Assembly: GCF_002078875.1 (NCBI RefSeq)
Contig: NC_034438.1
Coordinates: 23,015,030-23,079,029, forward strand
Length of the DNA stretch: 64,000 bases
Direction: 5' to 3'
Source of the DNA: Numida meleagris
Lineage: Eukaryota; Chordata; Aves; Galliformes; Numididae
Of the stretch, positions 1 to 13,649 are shown one piece after another; position 1 is the first letter of the stretch; each line of letters opens with the position of its first letter. The notes beneath the pieces are model-generated. The model was not told the DNA's origin, did no database searches, and saw only the letters and a list, made by a program, of their open reading frames with translations. Position numbers and translations under genes: made by a program.

Positions 1-1008
1 GTTACAAAGCCTGTGGACTCTGGACTAAGGAAGTTACCCACTTCATTTGGCTGTGTGGTCTCATGTAGGATATGTTTAAGTTCATCCTGCTGACAATATA
101 CGCCCTGATTTCATCAGAAAACATCACTGCTAACTGAAAAAAAATCAGATTAGTTGCAATGAAAGACTTTTTCAAGCATGATGAGCTGCAGACTCAGTTG
201 GAACTGAATAAATTTCTGTAAGACCGGCTCATGGTAGGAACAAATGTAGTAAGGAGAGTGGTGTTAGGAAATCTCTGGTTGTTCTTCTGTGTGCTTTCAA
301 TATGTGTGCTTCCGATTACCTGTGCATGCTGCATTTGTGCAACCTTACGTCACTTCTGTGGCTATCCTGTTAGAGATGCTTTTGAAGAGATACTGACTTT
401 GAAATGTTTTTTCAAACTCAGATGTGCATTAGTAGTTCGGAGAAGTCCACTCCTGCAGCTAGTTCAGTTTTCTTGGGAAATCATAGCAAGGTTTTGGTGA
501 AATCTTACGCCTTTAGCTGGAGTCATCCCTTTTGTTGATGCTTCTGATATACACCATTTAGCTCAGATTTATACCAAAACATCATGCAGAAACTGTTCAT
601 GTAAATTAGCAAAATAAAAGCCTGCACATTTCTATATGTGTACTATAAGGAGACTACAACTATGAATTCCAGCACAATGAGTTTATGCTTATCAGAAATT
701 ATGTGCATATTGTTCATTGTCAGTCTTAACAGTGAATGATTTACAGCTGAAATTTATGCACTGTCTACAAAGCAGGGAGAGATTTAGAGGAGAATGTAGT
801 TTCTACACCCTATTTTTAAGAGATCCACCACCTTAGATTTTCAGCACTATCTTCTGACATCAGCAGCTGGAAGGCAGGGAAACTGGCAGTGGTGTAGGAA
901 AGTGCAGTCTCAGTCTCTGTATCTATTAATTATGAGTCTGAAACTCATGGTTAATGTTCTTTACATTTTGTTAGTTTCTTTCTTGTAGAGAAAGCACATG
1001 AAGCTGAT
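1..1008. other. Unique non-coding DNA
   Basis: AT-rich single-copy-looking sequence. The longest open frame is 89 codons (231-500, +); it is cysteine-rich without a recognisable domain and has no splice or promoter context, so I read it as chance. I see no repeat here. Confidence 0.6.
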
Positions 1009-1238
1009 GTACTTCAGGGAAAAATTCTTTTCTCAGAGGGCACTGAGGCCCTGGCACAGGCTGCCCAGAGAAGCTGTGGATACCCCATCCCTGGATGTGT
1101 TCAAGGCCAGGTTGGATGGGGCCCGGGGAAGCCTGAGCTGGTGGGTGGCAGCCCTGCCAGCAGCAGGGAATTGGAACTAGGTGAACTTTAAGGTTGCTTC
1201 CAACCGAAGGCATTCTTCTATTCTATGATTCTATGATA
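1009..1238 (+). mobile_element. CR1 LINE, 3' end
   Basis: This is a 5'-truncated CR1 retrotransposon in + orientation. It contains the typical 3' region (GGCACAGGCTGCCCAGAGAA near 1055, TTCAAGGCCAGGTTGGATGG near 1100) and ends in the CR1 terminal repeat, TTCTATGATTCTATGAT, at about 1221-1237. CR1 elements end in this 8-bp microsatellite rather than in poly(A). Only the 3' UTR is present, so nothing is encoded. The tail is well preserved, which suggests a moderately young copy. Confidence 0.95.
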
Positions 1239-1710
1239 CTTTCAAATAGCTATCAATAGCTATCAACTATTGGATGAAGTAAAAAGTAATTTCTAAATTT
1301 TTTACTGAGAAATTGCTAAGAATATAACGGCAGTCAAACTGCATATCATCAAATGAAATCAGGTGAACACGACTGCACTTAGCTATTGTAGCTACTTCTT
1401 TTTCCCACAGTGTTGTTTTATTTTTTTAAACTTCAAAGTCTCCAAATTCCTCCTGATTGAGGCACTGATATTTTAACAATGTCTTTGTTGTGTACTGCAA
1501 TCAGACAAGTGCTAATCCCCTCGAGGAATCTGGCAGGGCTGTGGGAATCTTCCAGCCATAATTGCACCCCTATCTGAAATGTAATGATACTGTCAGTTTC
1601 AGCTGAGTTGACAGAATATGCTATTGGTGTTGAGAGTGGATTATATCAACTTTCTCTATTGACTTATTTGTCTAAGGGTCATTCATTTGTGTATTCTTCA
1701 CCATCTCTGG

Positions 1711-1793
1711 TGTTTTTTTGTTTTTTTTTTTTTGTTTGTTTTTGATTTTGTTTTGTTTTGTTTTGTTTTTTGTTTCTGTTTTTGTTTTTGTTA
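1711..1793. repeat. T-rich (TTTTG)n simple repeat
   Basis: About 80 bases of almost pure T and G on the + strand, with four consecutive TTTTG-type units near 1747-1770 and poly-T on either side. It is low-complexity DNA. It could be the degraded tail of an old insertion, but no element body is recognisable beside it. Confidence 0.85.
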
Positions 1794-4700
1794 CTGTTCT
1801 GGAAGATGTTATAGATGTAAAGTGTGCTGCATTTAAACAAAGAAGGAATGTAATCTGAAAAACTGAAAGGAAGTGCCAGCAGGAAATCCTAATTATGCAG
1901 TTAAATTACTAGAGGAAAAAAAATGGATGGTAAATAACAATCAGTGAAACTGAATTTTAATGGATCTACTAATAGGGTAACATAGACAAATTTCATTTGA
2001 TTCGTATGAACATTTAAGATAAAAATAAAGAAATACGAAGATGCTGAGTGTAGTACCACTTACTGTACAACCAGGTGACCCCAAGTCTTTGATTTACTAA
2101 TTGAATTACTTACAACTGTATTAGCTGAACACTTTAACGTGTTTGCTTGTTTTTACTTTACAGTTTCTAGTTGCAGAGTAATTCCATTGTAAAGCCCTTC
2201 TTTTATTTTTTTTTTGTGGGGGGAGAGAGGTGGCATGTAGGGGGGGGGGGGGGCAAATGACATTACAGCTGATATGTTAAGTGCTTAAATGAAACACATT
2301 TATTCAGTTTTTGGATCTCTGCCTTAACCCTTGATTACCATTGGTTTGAATTGTGAAATGGAGCATCCATTTTAGGATAATCTTAACAAGGTTTCCCCAA
2401 CAACCAGGAAATATTCTTATATACAGTTCTTTATTTATGCATATGTTTAACAAATATGGAAGGTAGCTGCCATTCAAAAAATCTAGTAGATCTATGAGTT
2501 GCAAAATATTTATTCCCTGGATTTGTATTTTGAGTGAACAGACTGTCAAGAAATAAATTGTGCTGTTTTTTTTAAAAAAGAGGGAGAGCTTTATTTATTT
2601 TAGTTGGAATAATACTAATGAAGGTCAGGTCCTTTATGGACTTTTAGTTAATTTGAAAGGTGAGAAAAATAGGATCCCTGTTTGATTTACTGCATATGCT
2701 ATATCTGGGCTCACTGGAGTCCACTTGGCCTACAGTCAGTTCTGGAAAGATAATTATTTGCCTCTGAGCCAGATGTTTCGATTGAAATCGATAGTCAAAA
2801 CCACAAAAATCTAACTTGTTATAAATGGCAGCTATTCCAAAAATACTAATCCACAAGACTGGCATATACACAGTAAGCAGAGAGCATAAATAAAGGCTTG
2901 TGCTGTACCAAAGAGGTAGTGTAGAGTTTTGTTAATTTTGCCAGTGTTGCATCATTGGAAAACCATGTGCACTTTGCCATGAGAGACTGGTTTTCTTTGT
3001 TTGCTGTTCAAAGCCAGAGGCTGTGTATTAATGGTGGCTTTAATCCTAATTTTTTCTGTGTAGTACATGATCTGAAACTGATGTATGGAAGTATTTCTTA
3101 ATGACCTTGTGCTATCATCTCTTTTCTTTGTGGAGTGCTCAGAATGGCCATTCTTACTGAGTGCGTCACTGCTGCGCTCTGAATTCCCTGCCAAGCATAA
3201 TGCTCCCCTCTATCAGAACAAAGAGCTCTATTTTTTTCCCTGGTTCACTCTATCATTCTTCTTTAGGAATTTCTCCCAGTGTCACCTCAGTGATTAGCAG
3301 CCAAATGTGACTCCCAGGAAAAATCATAAGCTGAGTTAGTTTTGAAGTTAAGGTATGGCGTTTGCTTACCTGTCATTCAGTGACTTTGCGAATTGACAGT
3401 AGTTTGCATGCTAGAAGGTGAAGTGCCAACCATTTCCATATACAACCATCCCTGCATGCCTTTTCCTGTTGTGATTACTTTTCTCTCTCTAGAGTTTTCT
3501 CATTTGTACTGATTTTGCACAGAAACCAAGTACCAAATAGGAAAATAGTGGGGAAAAAAACTCTTCAGAGAAATAGAACTAGCTGAAATTCTTCATTTTG
3601 CTAAATCAGGCTTACATAATAAAATTGTGTTGCTCTTTTTATTAATTCGGTTAATGTGGTATCTCATGTCAGAATTTTCATCACTCACTGCAGATCTTCA
3701 GGGATGTTCCAGTGCTGAAGGGATAACATGCTCTAATGGCTTTGCAACCCACTCTTGGTCAATATATGCCTTTTTTTCTCTGGAATTAATTTCTTCTTTT
3801 CTGTTTCCTTTTGAGCCTGTTGGCCCTGTAATTATCATTGTTAGCAATACTTACTTATAATCAGTTGCAGTATTTAAATTTTCACTTCTTATTTCTTCTT
3901 TCCATATTATTCTCAATAACTGTGATGTCCTTGCAAGGTCAGTGCCATCTGCAGCTAAATGCAAATACTGAGTTTCCAAGTTATTTTCTTTGATTCCATC
4001 TTATCTGTTCAAACAATGGAAGCGTGAATTCCTAGTATTAATCACCATAGTATTTCACTAATGTTATGTCCAGCTAAGAGTTTTCATTTGAGCTTTAATA
4101 TGGATCATCCATCACTTCTTGAAAAGCTAATTTAATTCCTAAAGAGATGAAAAACATAACAATGCAATTTAAGCTTTTGAGATTGCACACAAAATAATTA
4201 AAGATGACGTGTGACTAGCCAGCACTCCCTTAGCAGCACATGTGAGGATCTTTGAGAAGAAGAAGGCTGCTTTAATGCTTTTAAGAGTGAGAGCCCAGAG
4301 ATCTTTAATTAAATGTCTTTAATGAGGTTATGTATTGTTGAAATGTTTTCAGCAGTCAGAACTGACTGCAAGATTATAATGTGATTATCTGATTATTTCA
4401 CAGAGATAATTCCATTGACTCATCAGAAAACTGTATTGCTACTGAACATACACAAATTCGAACTAATAGCCTAGAAGAGAAATTTAAACCCCTTGTGGAG
4501 ATATGGTGCAGTACTGTATACTATCCAGATAATTTCAAGAAATCTTTTTCCAAGACAGGGATCAACACATTTCAGAGACAAAGAAGCAAAAGTTGAGATT
4601 TTATAACATATTGAGGAGAATCCTGAGCAAAAGTTCCCAATAGATCTCCCATGCTAACATACACAGATACGCACCTGAAAGGTGAGTAATATATAAGATG

Positions 4701-7700
4701 AAAGAAATTGTTATGAAAATGCGAGTTGTCTTGTTGAAGGAAAGACAAATGTAGTGAGAAATATAACTTTTCACACAGGGCTGTATCTCTTTAAAAGTTA
4801 AGCAGCCAGTAGTCCAGAATCCTCAACGTCTAGACCAGAAAAGGCTAGTCTAGCTATTTAGGTCTCTGTTATTTTCATTGGGGCCAATTTTCACATTCTA
4901 TAAATTTTATGTAGAGATACTATATCAAACAAAGTGATGGATTCAGCTTCCAGTGAATAACTGGAGAAAGGTAATTCTCTGTACAGGGAAATGTCATAAA
5001 TCCTAATAATCAGGCTACTTCGTCAAGGCTTTATTAGTCATTAAAACTGTTTTGGAAGTTTGTTATAGCCAGCATTCTGGTCAGCACAGCACTTCATTGC
5101 TAAAACACAGTAACCTCAATTAGATGGAATTTAAAAATAAAAGACTAATGAACATTTTGTGGCTTACTAAAAAATACAAGCTACTGTTAAGTGGAAACAG
5201 TTGCAGTGTTCCTTAATAGAAATGGAATTTTTTAATGGAAAGGCACAGTACTTTCAAAGGAGCTTCATGTAGCACTAAGCTCTACGTGAAACTCAATTAA
5301 TGCTTTAATGTGTTATGTTAAAATACGGCGTTTTTTGCATTAACTTTGCTTTACAGTATTATCCAAAGAGGAATTATATCACTTTGTCATTAATTTCAAG
5401 TACCAAACAATTATAAGTGTGCTGACACAACATTTTTTTTCCTAGACATCTTTGAGCTCTCTGAACAACTTCTGTGGTTAAACGTTTTCTTCAAAGTAAT
5501 TTATAATTGGTAAGTTTGGTTGATATTTTTAAGCAAATGGTTGTTCACTTTCTCAAGTTTATTTAGTGTATGCTATTTACAAAAAGGTCTAATGTTTAGC
5601 CTTGCTGTCTTTAGATTAGTGTTTTGTGCTGCACTGGCCAATTAAATCTGCATGTTACAGAAGATTTTGCATTATTAAAGTAACCTCTTTGTGCATCTCT
5701 GTTAAAAGTCAGAATGACCATACACAAAGGAAGCTAATAGGTAATAGTCTGTAGTTTGCACAGTTTCAATGAAATTACTACATCCTCATGACTGTTACCA
5801 ACGATTGACGGAAGAAAAGCCTGCTGGTGTGAGTCACGGCTGGAGTCAATGAACAGACCATATCAAAAAGAGGATGCAAGTTTAAAAGCCATTCTCCTGA
5901 TTAGTTTACAAATCTTTTCTTCTAGCAAGATCAATTTTTTTTGCAAATCATATAGACTTGATTCTCTCTACTTTGAAATATCATCCCAAAATGATGATGT
6001 GCTGAGAAATACTGTCATTTGCCCCTAGGCTGCATAGGACAAATGAATCTCTTTTATCTGGCATGTCAGATTATTACTTGACTGAGGCCATGAACATGAA
6101 TATGATTTAGCCCCATCCAGTAAGAGGGATGAGTTAATGGTATTGCCGTCCTTTCCCTCAAGAGAGTTGCTCTAACCTGTAACGTTATCATTTTCAATTA
6201 ATACTTAATGTTCTTGCAGGTACTTAAGAATGAAAACTGTCTCAATGTTATTTTCTTTGAATTATACATTCAATACTAACTGCTTTCTGGAAAAATGAAG
6301 TAAATTCATTTCAGTGAAAATTGTTTGAATGGTATATCCTTAGAAAGTTCATTTTTTTAATCTTGAGTACTTTCTAATAGTTTGTAGCAAGGTCTGAGCA
6401 TGTGGAAAAACACTTTTTTTCTCAGGAAACTCTAATTTAAACACAGCGCAGCCCTTTCTGCATATTTTTTTTCTGTTTATTTTCAGAGTTCTGGTTTAAC
6501 CAAAACAAAAAGTCTTGGCAAAAGCCCTAGAATCTGTGCTTACTAATTTATCTTTACTGTCAGTAAGATTCAAAACATAAAGAAAATGTTTTGGAGGAAA
6601 AAAAAGAAGAAAGATAAGGATGAAAGTGTGATTCAGGGCAGAATAAATAAGGAGCTAACAGATGGAGCCTGCTATGTAGTTTCATTTAGGAGATGGATGT
6701 AATCATTTTGTATTATTAATATTCAGATGAAACAAGGGTTTCAATACAGTTGTGACTAGAGCAGGAAAAGGAAATAGAGTGAAACTAGAGCTATATGAGA
6801 CAAGCAAGGGAAAAGATTCTAAAAACATCATAAGGTACTGCACCACAGATGGCTGACAAGTAAAGACGATGAGGATGGAATGCAGATTCAGACTTCTAGG
6901 CTGGCAAACATCATTATATCTTCTGTGAGAACAGTGTTACTAGAATGTGAGGTGTGGAAACTGTAATTGAGATAGTTTACAGTACAAATAAAACAAAGAA
7001 AGGGAATCCAACAAAAAGCTATAAGCATCATTTTTCTGCCTTTCCATCCTGGCAATGCCGTGGTCAATGTGTATAATCCTGAGGTCCCAGGCACTGTCCA
7101 TCTGTGAGTGTGGGGCTGGAGATTAGTTTGAAAGCAGCACAAACTGCTGGTGAGAGCAGTCAGTCCCTGTAACTGGGTTTGCACAGGTCTGGGTCTCACT
7201 GACACTCCATTTGAATGTGGCATAGAAAGGCTCAGTGGGAGATGGCCGAGTCCTTCCATAGGCAGGGTTGCTCACTGGAATCCATTTTTATTCCAGAACA
7301 ATGTTTCAGTTATTCTCAAGCTGGAATTGGGCGGCAAGAAGCCTGTTTCGTTGAATTTTCTTAGGTAGTTTAGATGACCCTTCCAATTCTTACGCAATTC
7401 CTTGAAATTGTATATTATCTTGAAAAACTTGACAGTGTTATAATCTTTGAGATTTTCCTATTGCTAGTGATTTTAGCAGTGATAGATGAAAAATATTAAA
7501 TAATTTTGAGATATATAATTCTTACAAATAGCACTGAACTATATCCTTTTGTAATTTGTAACACCGCCAGTAGAACTGTAGGATATTTTGGACAAAGTCC
7601 TAGAAAATGCCTCATTTGTGATAAATGATCTAGTAGTTGAAGAACATATCGAGGTTGCTTTTTTCAACTGGACACATGAGTTGATAGGGTAATTTCAAAT

Positions 7701-9950
7701 ATTATATGCATAGTATCTTGCTCAAGATTATTAAATATATTTGACTTTGTACGTTTTCTCTTAGTGCTCCTTAGGACATGAAAAGAGACTTTAAGATATT
7801 AGAAGAAAAACAGATTAGCATAGCTGGGTATTATTGTGGGAATTTCAATAGATGAATGTCATATTTAAAATTCAGCCTCTTTAATTATTTATACCTAATG
7901 GATGCTGCAGTTTGTTCAGCAGAAAGAATACTGATAATTTAAATTCCCATGAATTACGACTTCAAAGTGCTCTTAAAAATATTCTTTGACCTAAAGCCCC
8001 AAATTATGGCTAAGGAGATAAAGCAGCTGTTTCTGCTGTTGTGTCAGGCAGCACTTATTTGGCTAGACAGTTTTGCTCATACTTTTTACAGTAATATGTG
8101 TTTCAAAAATACAGATTAGACATAGTGATAAATCTGAATCCCTTCAATGAACATGTCTGCATTCAATTACAGCCTTCTTAAAAAGCAGTGATAGATTCTG
8201 GCTTGTAACAAACCAGCTGAGTCCCAAATTAGTTCGACAGTTACTGTTCCCAAAACACCAAGCTTGGTTCAGAGTTGGAATGTGAGACCAGAATACCCAA
8301 CCAAGGCCAAAGATACTTCTTGTCACCCACCAAAGGCCTTCATTTCTTCTGATGTTTCCTTCTTTTTGGCTGTCTAAGTCTTCAAGACACTCAATTTTAA
8401 CTGACCTTATTCTTCAGTTTGTTTTTTTCTTAATCAGTGCACAGCACTGGCTTGCATGCTCTGCATGTCTGGAAGAATATCCTAATCACTCTCCAGGGAA
8501 TCTCTAAGCAGCTCCTTCCTTTGTTCCCTTTACTTGTGCCTGGTATCAAAATAATGTCCATGCAGTTAAATTAACTTTCGTAATGTGAGAGTGTACAGAG
8601 TTGCCCCAGACTTCTTTCTCTGTAGAGACAAAAATCTCATGTAATCTCTCTGGATATTTTGGGGGTAAGCCATCAACTCAAAATCAGGACAGCTGAAGAC
8701 GGTTCCAGACTTTCCTTCAAAGCCTTCCTCTCTTTTCCTCTCTCACAGCAGACAACTCTTGATGCTTTCTGCCACTCAACATGGATCTCTTCCTCGGTCC
8801 TCACATGCAGATAGGCTAAATATTGCACACTGATTCTCTCTAATATCTTTGAGACAATTTTCTATCTGTCCATGGCTAAAATTCTTTATTTTGTGTCTGA
8901 ACTAAAAATTCCTTGACTCTGTCACTTGATAGATGGATTCCATATGATACTGCTGTTACCCACTCGGGATGCTGCACCCTTTTTTAATTAACTTCAACAT
9001 AAGCTGTTGATTTTGAATGTCCTTTCCAGCTGAATCACAGGCCCTTCTCATCTCTTCCAGAAGAGATTCCATTGCATTACAGTCTCTTCCATTACATTAC
9101 AAACAATCTGTGATGATACAGTCAGCCCCTCTGCAGTTTTTTTTTTTTTAACAATGCTTTTGCCAAAAATGCTGATCAGTAGTTGTTATTGTTATTTAGT
9201 TCTCAGTGTCTTTCTGTTTGTCTGTATCTAGGCATTGGCGTTCTTGTCTGATTTGCTTAGAATGTAATAAAGATGTTTCTGGCCAGAAGGCCATCATTCC
9301 ACTCTGTTTGTACTACAGTGTGAGTCTGATCCATGACCAAGATTCCTGTGAGCTGTGGTAAAACAAGTTTTAACAGATGGGTTTCCCAGTCTCAGATTCT
9401 TCAAGTGACTCTTTTTTTTTTTTGGCCCTACTGTCACTGGTTGCTGAGGAGAGTGATGACATTATTTTCTGTAACACCATATGCTAGCTGACACTAGAAG
9501 AATGATGTCAAAGCTAAGAGCTTCCAGGAAACAAGATTTCTGACGCTGTAAACAGAAGTAAGTGTTACATGAGAAAGATAACAAGTGAACATTTTACGTC
9601 TTACTTTTCTTCAGGGGGTGAAGTATAAACAAACCACAGCAGAGTGACATCCATGCCCTCACTGTGCTCTGTCTGATTTCTCAGCTCTGACAGAATTGGG
9701 TCATCTCTTTTGTGTATTTCCCACCATTTTTTTTTTTTTTTTGTCTCTTCAACTTTTTATCTCCTCAGCTTTTGTCCCTTCAGCTCCTTCCATTCACGTT
9801 AGAGTTCTCAGGACTAGTTCAGTCTGTAACATTGTTCTTCCAAGCACTGATCATTATGTTCTTCTGACAAAATTATTTACAGTATGTATGTATGTATACT
9901 CAGACAACTTATTTCAGTAGAATGTTCCAATTTATTCCACTCTCCTGTAG
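1794..9950. other. Unique AT-rich non-coding DNA
   Basis: About 8 kb with no recognisable gene, LINE, LTR or DNA transposon. It contains a 14-G run at 2240-2253 and short poly-T runs near 9138, 9411 and 9727. The largest open frame (123 codons, minus strand, 6888-7259) has no recognisable motif. The sequence is typical of bird intronic or intergenic DNA. Conserved regulatory elements may lie within it, but they cannot be recognised without an alignment. Confidence 0.55.
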
Positions 9951-10022
9951 TGATAAGGTTTAGGAACTCCAGCCACTGGGAACTGGAAACAAGTGAACAA
10001 ACAAAACCAACAAAAGAAACAG
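9951..10022 (+). other. Candidate internal exon (splice signals only)
   Basis: A pyrimidine-rich acceptor (ATTCCACTCTCCTGTAG ending at 9950) is followed after 72 nt by a perfect donor, CAG|GTAAGTAAAT, with GT at 10023-10024. Two frames contain early stops. The third frame is open for the whole 72 nt but has no recognisable sequence. The segment is 3.8 kb upstream of the CpG island, so it would belong to an upstream promoter or a non-coding transcript. It could equally be a chance pairing of splice signals. Confidence 0.18.
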
Positions 10023-11261
10023 GTAAGTAAATAAAACCAGGGTACATTTGTAATATACATACACCTGAAGCTTATAAAGTTGAGTGGTTTGCTATTTAGC
10101 ATAACTACTTCTAATTGTAGTGTGCATACATGATATTCCCTTTGTTCATTTTTAGCTCTTTGTAGGCACCATATAGACATTTTTGTATCTTCTCCAATAT
10201 TTTAATAGTTTCCAGTGACTACTCACAGCGCTAAGTTAGAGCTTCATTCTGAGCCAAAGAGCGTTCGTCTGCTTTCCAACCTATGTGCTATTTCCTGGCT
10301 GTTTGGATGTAGCAGCCTCTTTGGTCGTACTTTCTGCTATCCTGTTTTGTCTGCCCTGTCTATATTCTATTCTTATAACCTTCACAAAACATTTTTGGGC
10401 CACATCCAAGGCTGTATTTGTTCAGGTGAACTTCAGGAAATTTCAGGGTGAAATAATCCTTCATTCTAATAGTCTGTGGAGAATTTAAATAGGTCAGTCA
10501 GAATGATGTCGGGTGTTGCTATCTGGGGTTGTCAGTAAACCAGTGTTCAGGGAGGAAAACTGTCTAAACAAATGCATGCCTATGAAGTTAATACTTGGGA
10601 AGATGTATGAGTGAGAGGAAAAAACATGATATCATCTTTTCCATCTAATATATTACTTAATCCAGAGTGTGCTTGTTTGACATCTCAGTTTCCTGTTTGT
10701 ATAATGCATATGTGCATTATACAGTTCTGGTGATGAATAATTTGTTTGTGCTGTTGCGTTTCTGTTAATCAAAATAAAAATGTTTAGATCTGCACATCAA
10801 AGACAACATTGTTGATAGTTAGCGTTAAAACCCTGGTGCTTCTGTAGGAGGAACTAACAAGTTCCTCACACCAATTCCAATTAATAATCATTTCAAATTG
10901 AAACAGAATGCTGCCCTGAGATTTGTCAGAGCCCCAGACCTCAGCAGGATGCACAAATGTGGTAGCATGGCCGCACAGTGATGTCAGAGTGCTGCTCCCC
11001 ACCTCCCCAGGAAACCTACCTGTGTGTGGCAGCTTTTCTGAACCCTGGACTTGTTCAGCTCCACAGCCGAACGTCCTGCTGGCCGCAAAAGGTTCTCCAT
11101 CCAGGACAGTGTGGTAAATCTAAGTGTAGCTGTCAGTTCTGATTACCAGACAGCACCAAGTTTGGGCTGGACTGTCTAACAACCCAAATTAAAATGTTCA
11201 GAACCTTGGCTTCCCTTTGTATGGGTTACCATTTCCTCAATATTGAGTGTCACCATTTCTA
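10023..11261. other. Unique non-coding DNA
   Basis: Apart from the palindrome at 10698-10723 I see no repeat or gene. Small open frames overlap on both strands without recognisable domains. Confidence 0.5.
10698..10723. repeat. 26-bp near-perfect palindrome
   Basis: TGTATAATGCA is followed by the 4-base loop TATG and then by its exact reverse complement, TGCATTATACA, giving an 11-bp stem. It is AT-rich and isolated in unique DNA. It could extrude a small cruciform, or be a chance structure or a dimeric homeodomain/POU-type site. No function is claimed. Confidence 0.8.
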
Positions 11262-11422
11262 TTGGAATGCCATGGTCATGGCCCTAAGCCACCGGAGTTC
11301 AAGCAGCATTTGGACACCACTCTCAGACAAACGGTTTGAAATTTGGGTGGTCTTGTGTGGAGACAGGGTGGTCCTTGTTGGTTCCTTCCAAGCAAGGATG
11401 TTCAGTGATTCTGCGATTTTGT
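11262..11422 (+). mobile_element. CR1 LINE, 3' end
   Basis: A + strand CR1 3' fragment. It matches the copy at 20.37-20.54 kb closely: GTCATGGCCCTAAGCCACCG, the run ending in GGTTTGAA, TGGTTCCTTCCAAGCA and the tail GATGTTCAGTGATTCTGCG. The shared diagnostic text (CTTGTGTGGAG, GTCCTTG) puts both in one subfamily, distinct from the copy at 1.0-1.24 kb. It is truncated at the 5' end and non-coding. Confidence 0.85.
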
Positions 11423-13649
11423 TAGTAATTACTTATTCAACACAGGTGCTAGCTGATTGCAGGGCTTCATTACTGCTCCAGTGCCTTATTAAATAGCGTG
11501 TTCAGATGCTTTCTCTGCTCCTGCCCCACCCCTCTCCCCTGGATGCTGCAAGGTGATGCTGTAGCGTTTGTGCTTTCAAACTCCATCACTCCAGCCACAG
11601 AGAAACCTGTGAGTTTTCAGGCCTTGTGGCCCTTTGCAGGCTGTGCTGGCAGGTCCTGACAGGGAAGCTCTTTCCATTCAGCCTGGAGAGGACACTGTGC
11701 CTGCACTCTGCCTTCTGTGAGACCCAGTCAGTGGGTTCTCTCCTCCCTCTCTTCTTCAAACACTCAATTCTATTCTAAAGGCAACAGAGAAGGAGAAAGG
11801 GGCTTCTACCAGGACTGGGCCCACTACAACAACTATCGCAACAGCTTTCCTTATCCCATCTGTACATAACAGGAAAACCCAGGTGTGGTTTGGACAAACA
11901 CAGGGAACTTCATAAATGAACATAACACGGATTAAATGATGATTTCCTTACTATATAGGTAATCTGTATTAAATTATTACCTTTTTAGGAGTTAATAGAT
12001 GATCAGCAATGAAAAAGAGATCTGATCGTTGCTACAAGAACATTTGCAATGCTGCTTTTATACTCCGAGTTCACGTTTCTGATAGGTTCTCATGGCTCCA
12101 ACATGTCCTTTTGGAAAGCCATGGGGCATCCCTCTCTTAGGGAGAGCGCTCTGGTCCAAAAGTGGTAGAGGCATCCCTTCAAAAGAGCAGCTCAAAGCAC
12201 ACTTAGGCACTGGAATGCAAAATGTCATGGAGCTTTTGCAAATTAATTCATCTATTACATTCATTTTGTATTATCAAGTAACATTGTGACTGCTCTGTTT
12301 GCTTGAAGTCTCTAGGGTAAAAATATTCTTTAAACAGATGTTTATTTTTGGACGGGCCTATTGAGTTGTCTCCTATTGTATGTTAAAGCAGCTACTGGAG
12401 GTCACACAGAGTTCAGCTTTACAAAGACACCCTTATTTTGTTAAAAGTGAATCTTTGGAGACTTTAATAGGAACAACAAAAAATATATTTTTATTAAAAG
12501 TGTGTTAGAGTGTTGCAGTTGACTGATCTGCAGTTGCAGATGACTCATCCATAAAGAAAGTGTAAAAGAAGTGTAACGGTACAAGTTTGGATGATAAACA
12601 TGAGAAAGCACAAAAACACGCTCTGTTTTCTTACCTGTAAATCTCTTAATGTTTCCTCTACAAGAACATACTTCTTGTTTATCTATGCTTGTTTCTTCCT
12701 CCTAACTCTACACACATATGAACATATTCACTGGGTTTTGCTGTTACGAGCAGCAGGGGCCCAACAGCCAGACCTGGCTGGGGCTCTTTACCCCCTGCAG
12801 AAGCCCTGGGAGCCCTGGCTGCTGGCAGGGCCATGCACAGGTCAGCATGCTGTGGGGAGGAGGAATTCATCTCCCCAGTGTGGCTCCCACAAATGCACTG
12901 CTCCTGGAAGGGCTCTCACGGCTGTAGAGAGTGAGCTTGTTTTTCCCAGGAGGAGGAAAAACAAGCAATCATGAGCCGCAGCAAATCAAGTTTTACATTG
13001 GTGCAGCAGTTCATTTATGTCCCTGAGATACCCAGAGTGATTTATTTTATTTACCCATTTAGTGGCTGGCCTATCTATTGCTCCATTCTCACAAGTGAGG
13101 CTTTCTTCGAGAGAAGCTGGATGAGATCAGACACCTGTCACGCGCTTGCAGCAATCAGTGTATGCATACGGGCACATGGGCAGGAGCAGCACGGGCTTGT
13201 GGGGACATGTTCAAGCCTGAGAAGATTCTCTCTGCAGATGTTCATGGATCACTGCTCCCAGACACAAGTGCACTCAGAACCAGGCATCTCATGTCACTTT
13301 AAAAATTACAAAATTCTTGAAAAGCTGGTACCATCGAATGCCTCCTTGGAACGGGCAGAATATTAACGGGGATTTTACAGGGAAACTGATGGGAAATTAT
13401 TAGTTCTGAGAGGGAAAAGATTCCAGGAAAAAAAAAAAACCACAAAAACGAAGGTAGATGACTTGCAGACAACTTGAGGTGCTTTCTTGCAGTGAAAACT
13501 GTATAATAATTAACTGCATTTTTTTTCAGACTCTCCAGACAAGGAGGAATGTGTCGAAGTGGGAGTTCAGCATTCCCACTTTGTAATGTGTCCTCTAAGA
13601 CAAGGTCGAGTTGGGCTGCTTTAAGAGTAATGGCTGTTTCTATTAGAGC
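11423..13649. other. Unique DNA upstream of the CpG island
   Basis: Mostly unique sequence. 12720-12960 is more GC-rich than its surroundings and contains overlapping open frames (127 codons at 12591-12974; 131 codons at 12971-13366, both +) without recognisable domains. There is a poly-A run near 13427. I see no transposon. Its distance from the promoter is compatible with distal promoter sequence, but no specific element can be defended. Confidence 0.45.
12935..12966. repeat. 12-bp inverted repeat (hairpin)
   Basis: GCTTGTTTTTCC, an 8-base loop (CAGGAGGA) and the exact complement GGAAAAACAAGC. The stem is perfect over 12 bp. It lies about 0.8 kb left of the CpG island. A Rho-type or T-run terminator is not meaningful in a vertebrate, so it is recorded only as structure. 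Confidence 0.8.

Noticed and set aside
12591..13366. Two 127-131-codon + frames upstream of the island
   Set aside because: No recognisable domain, other frames overlap them, and no splice or promoter signals frame them.
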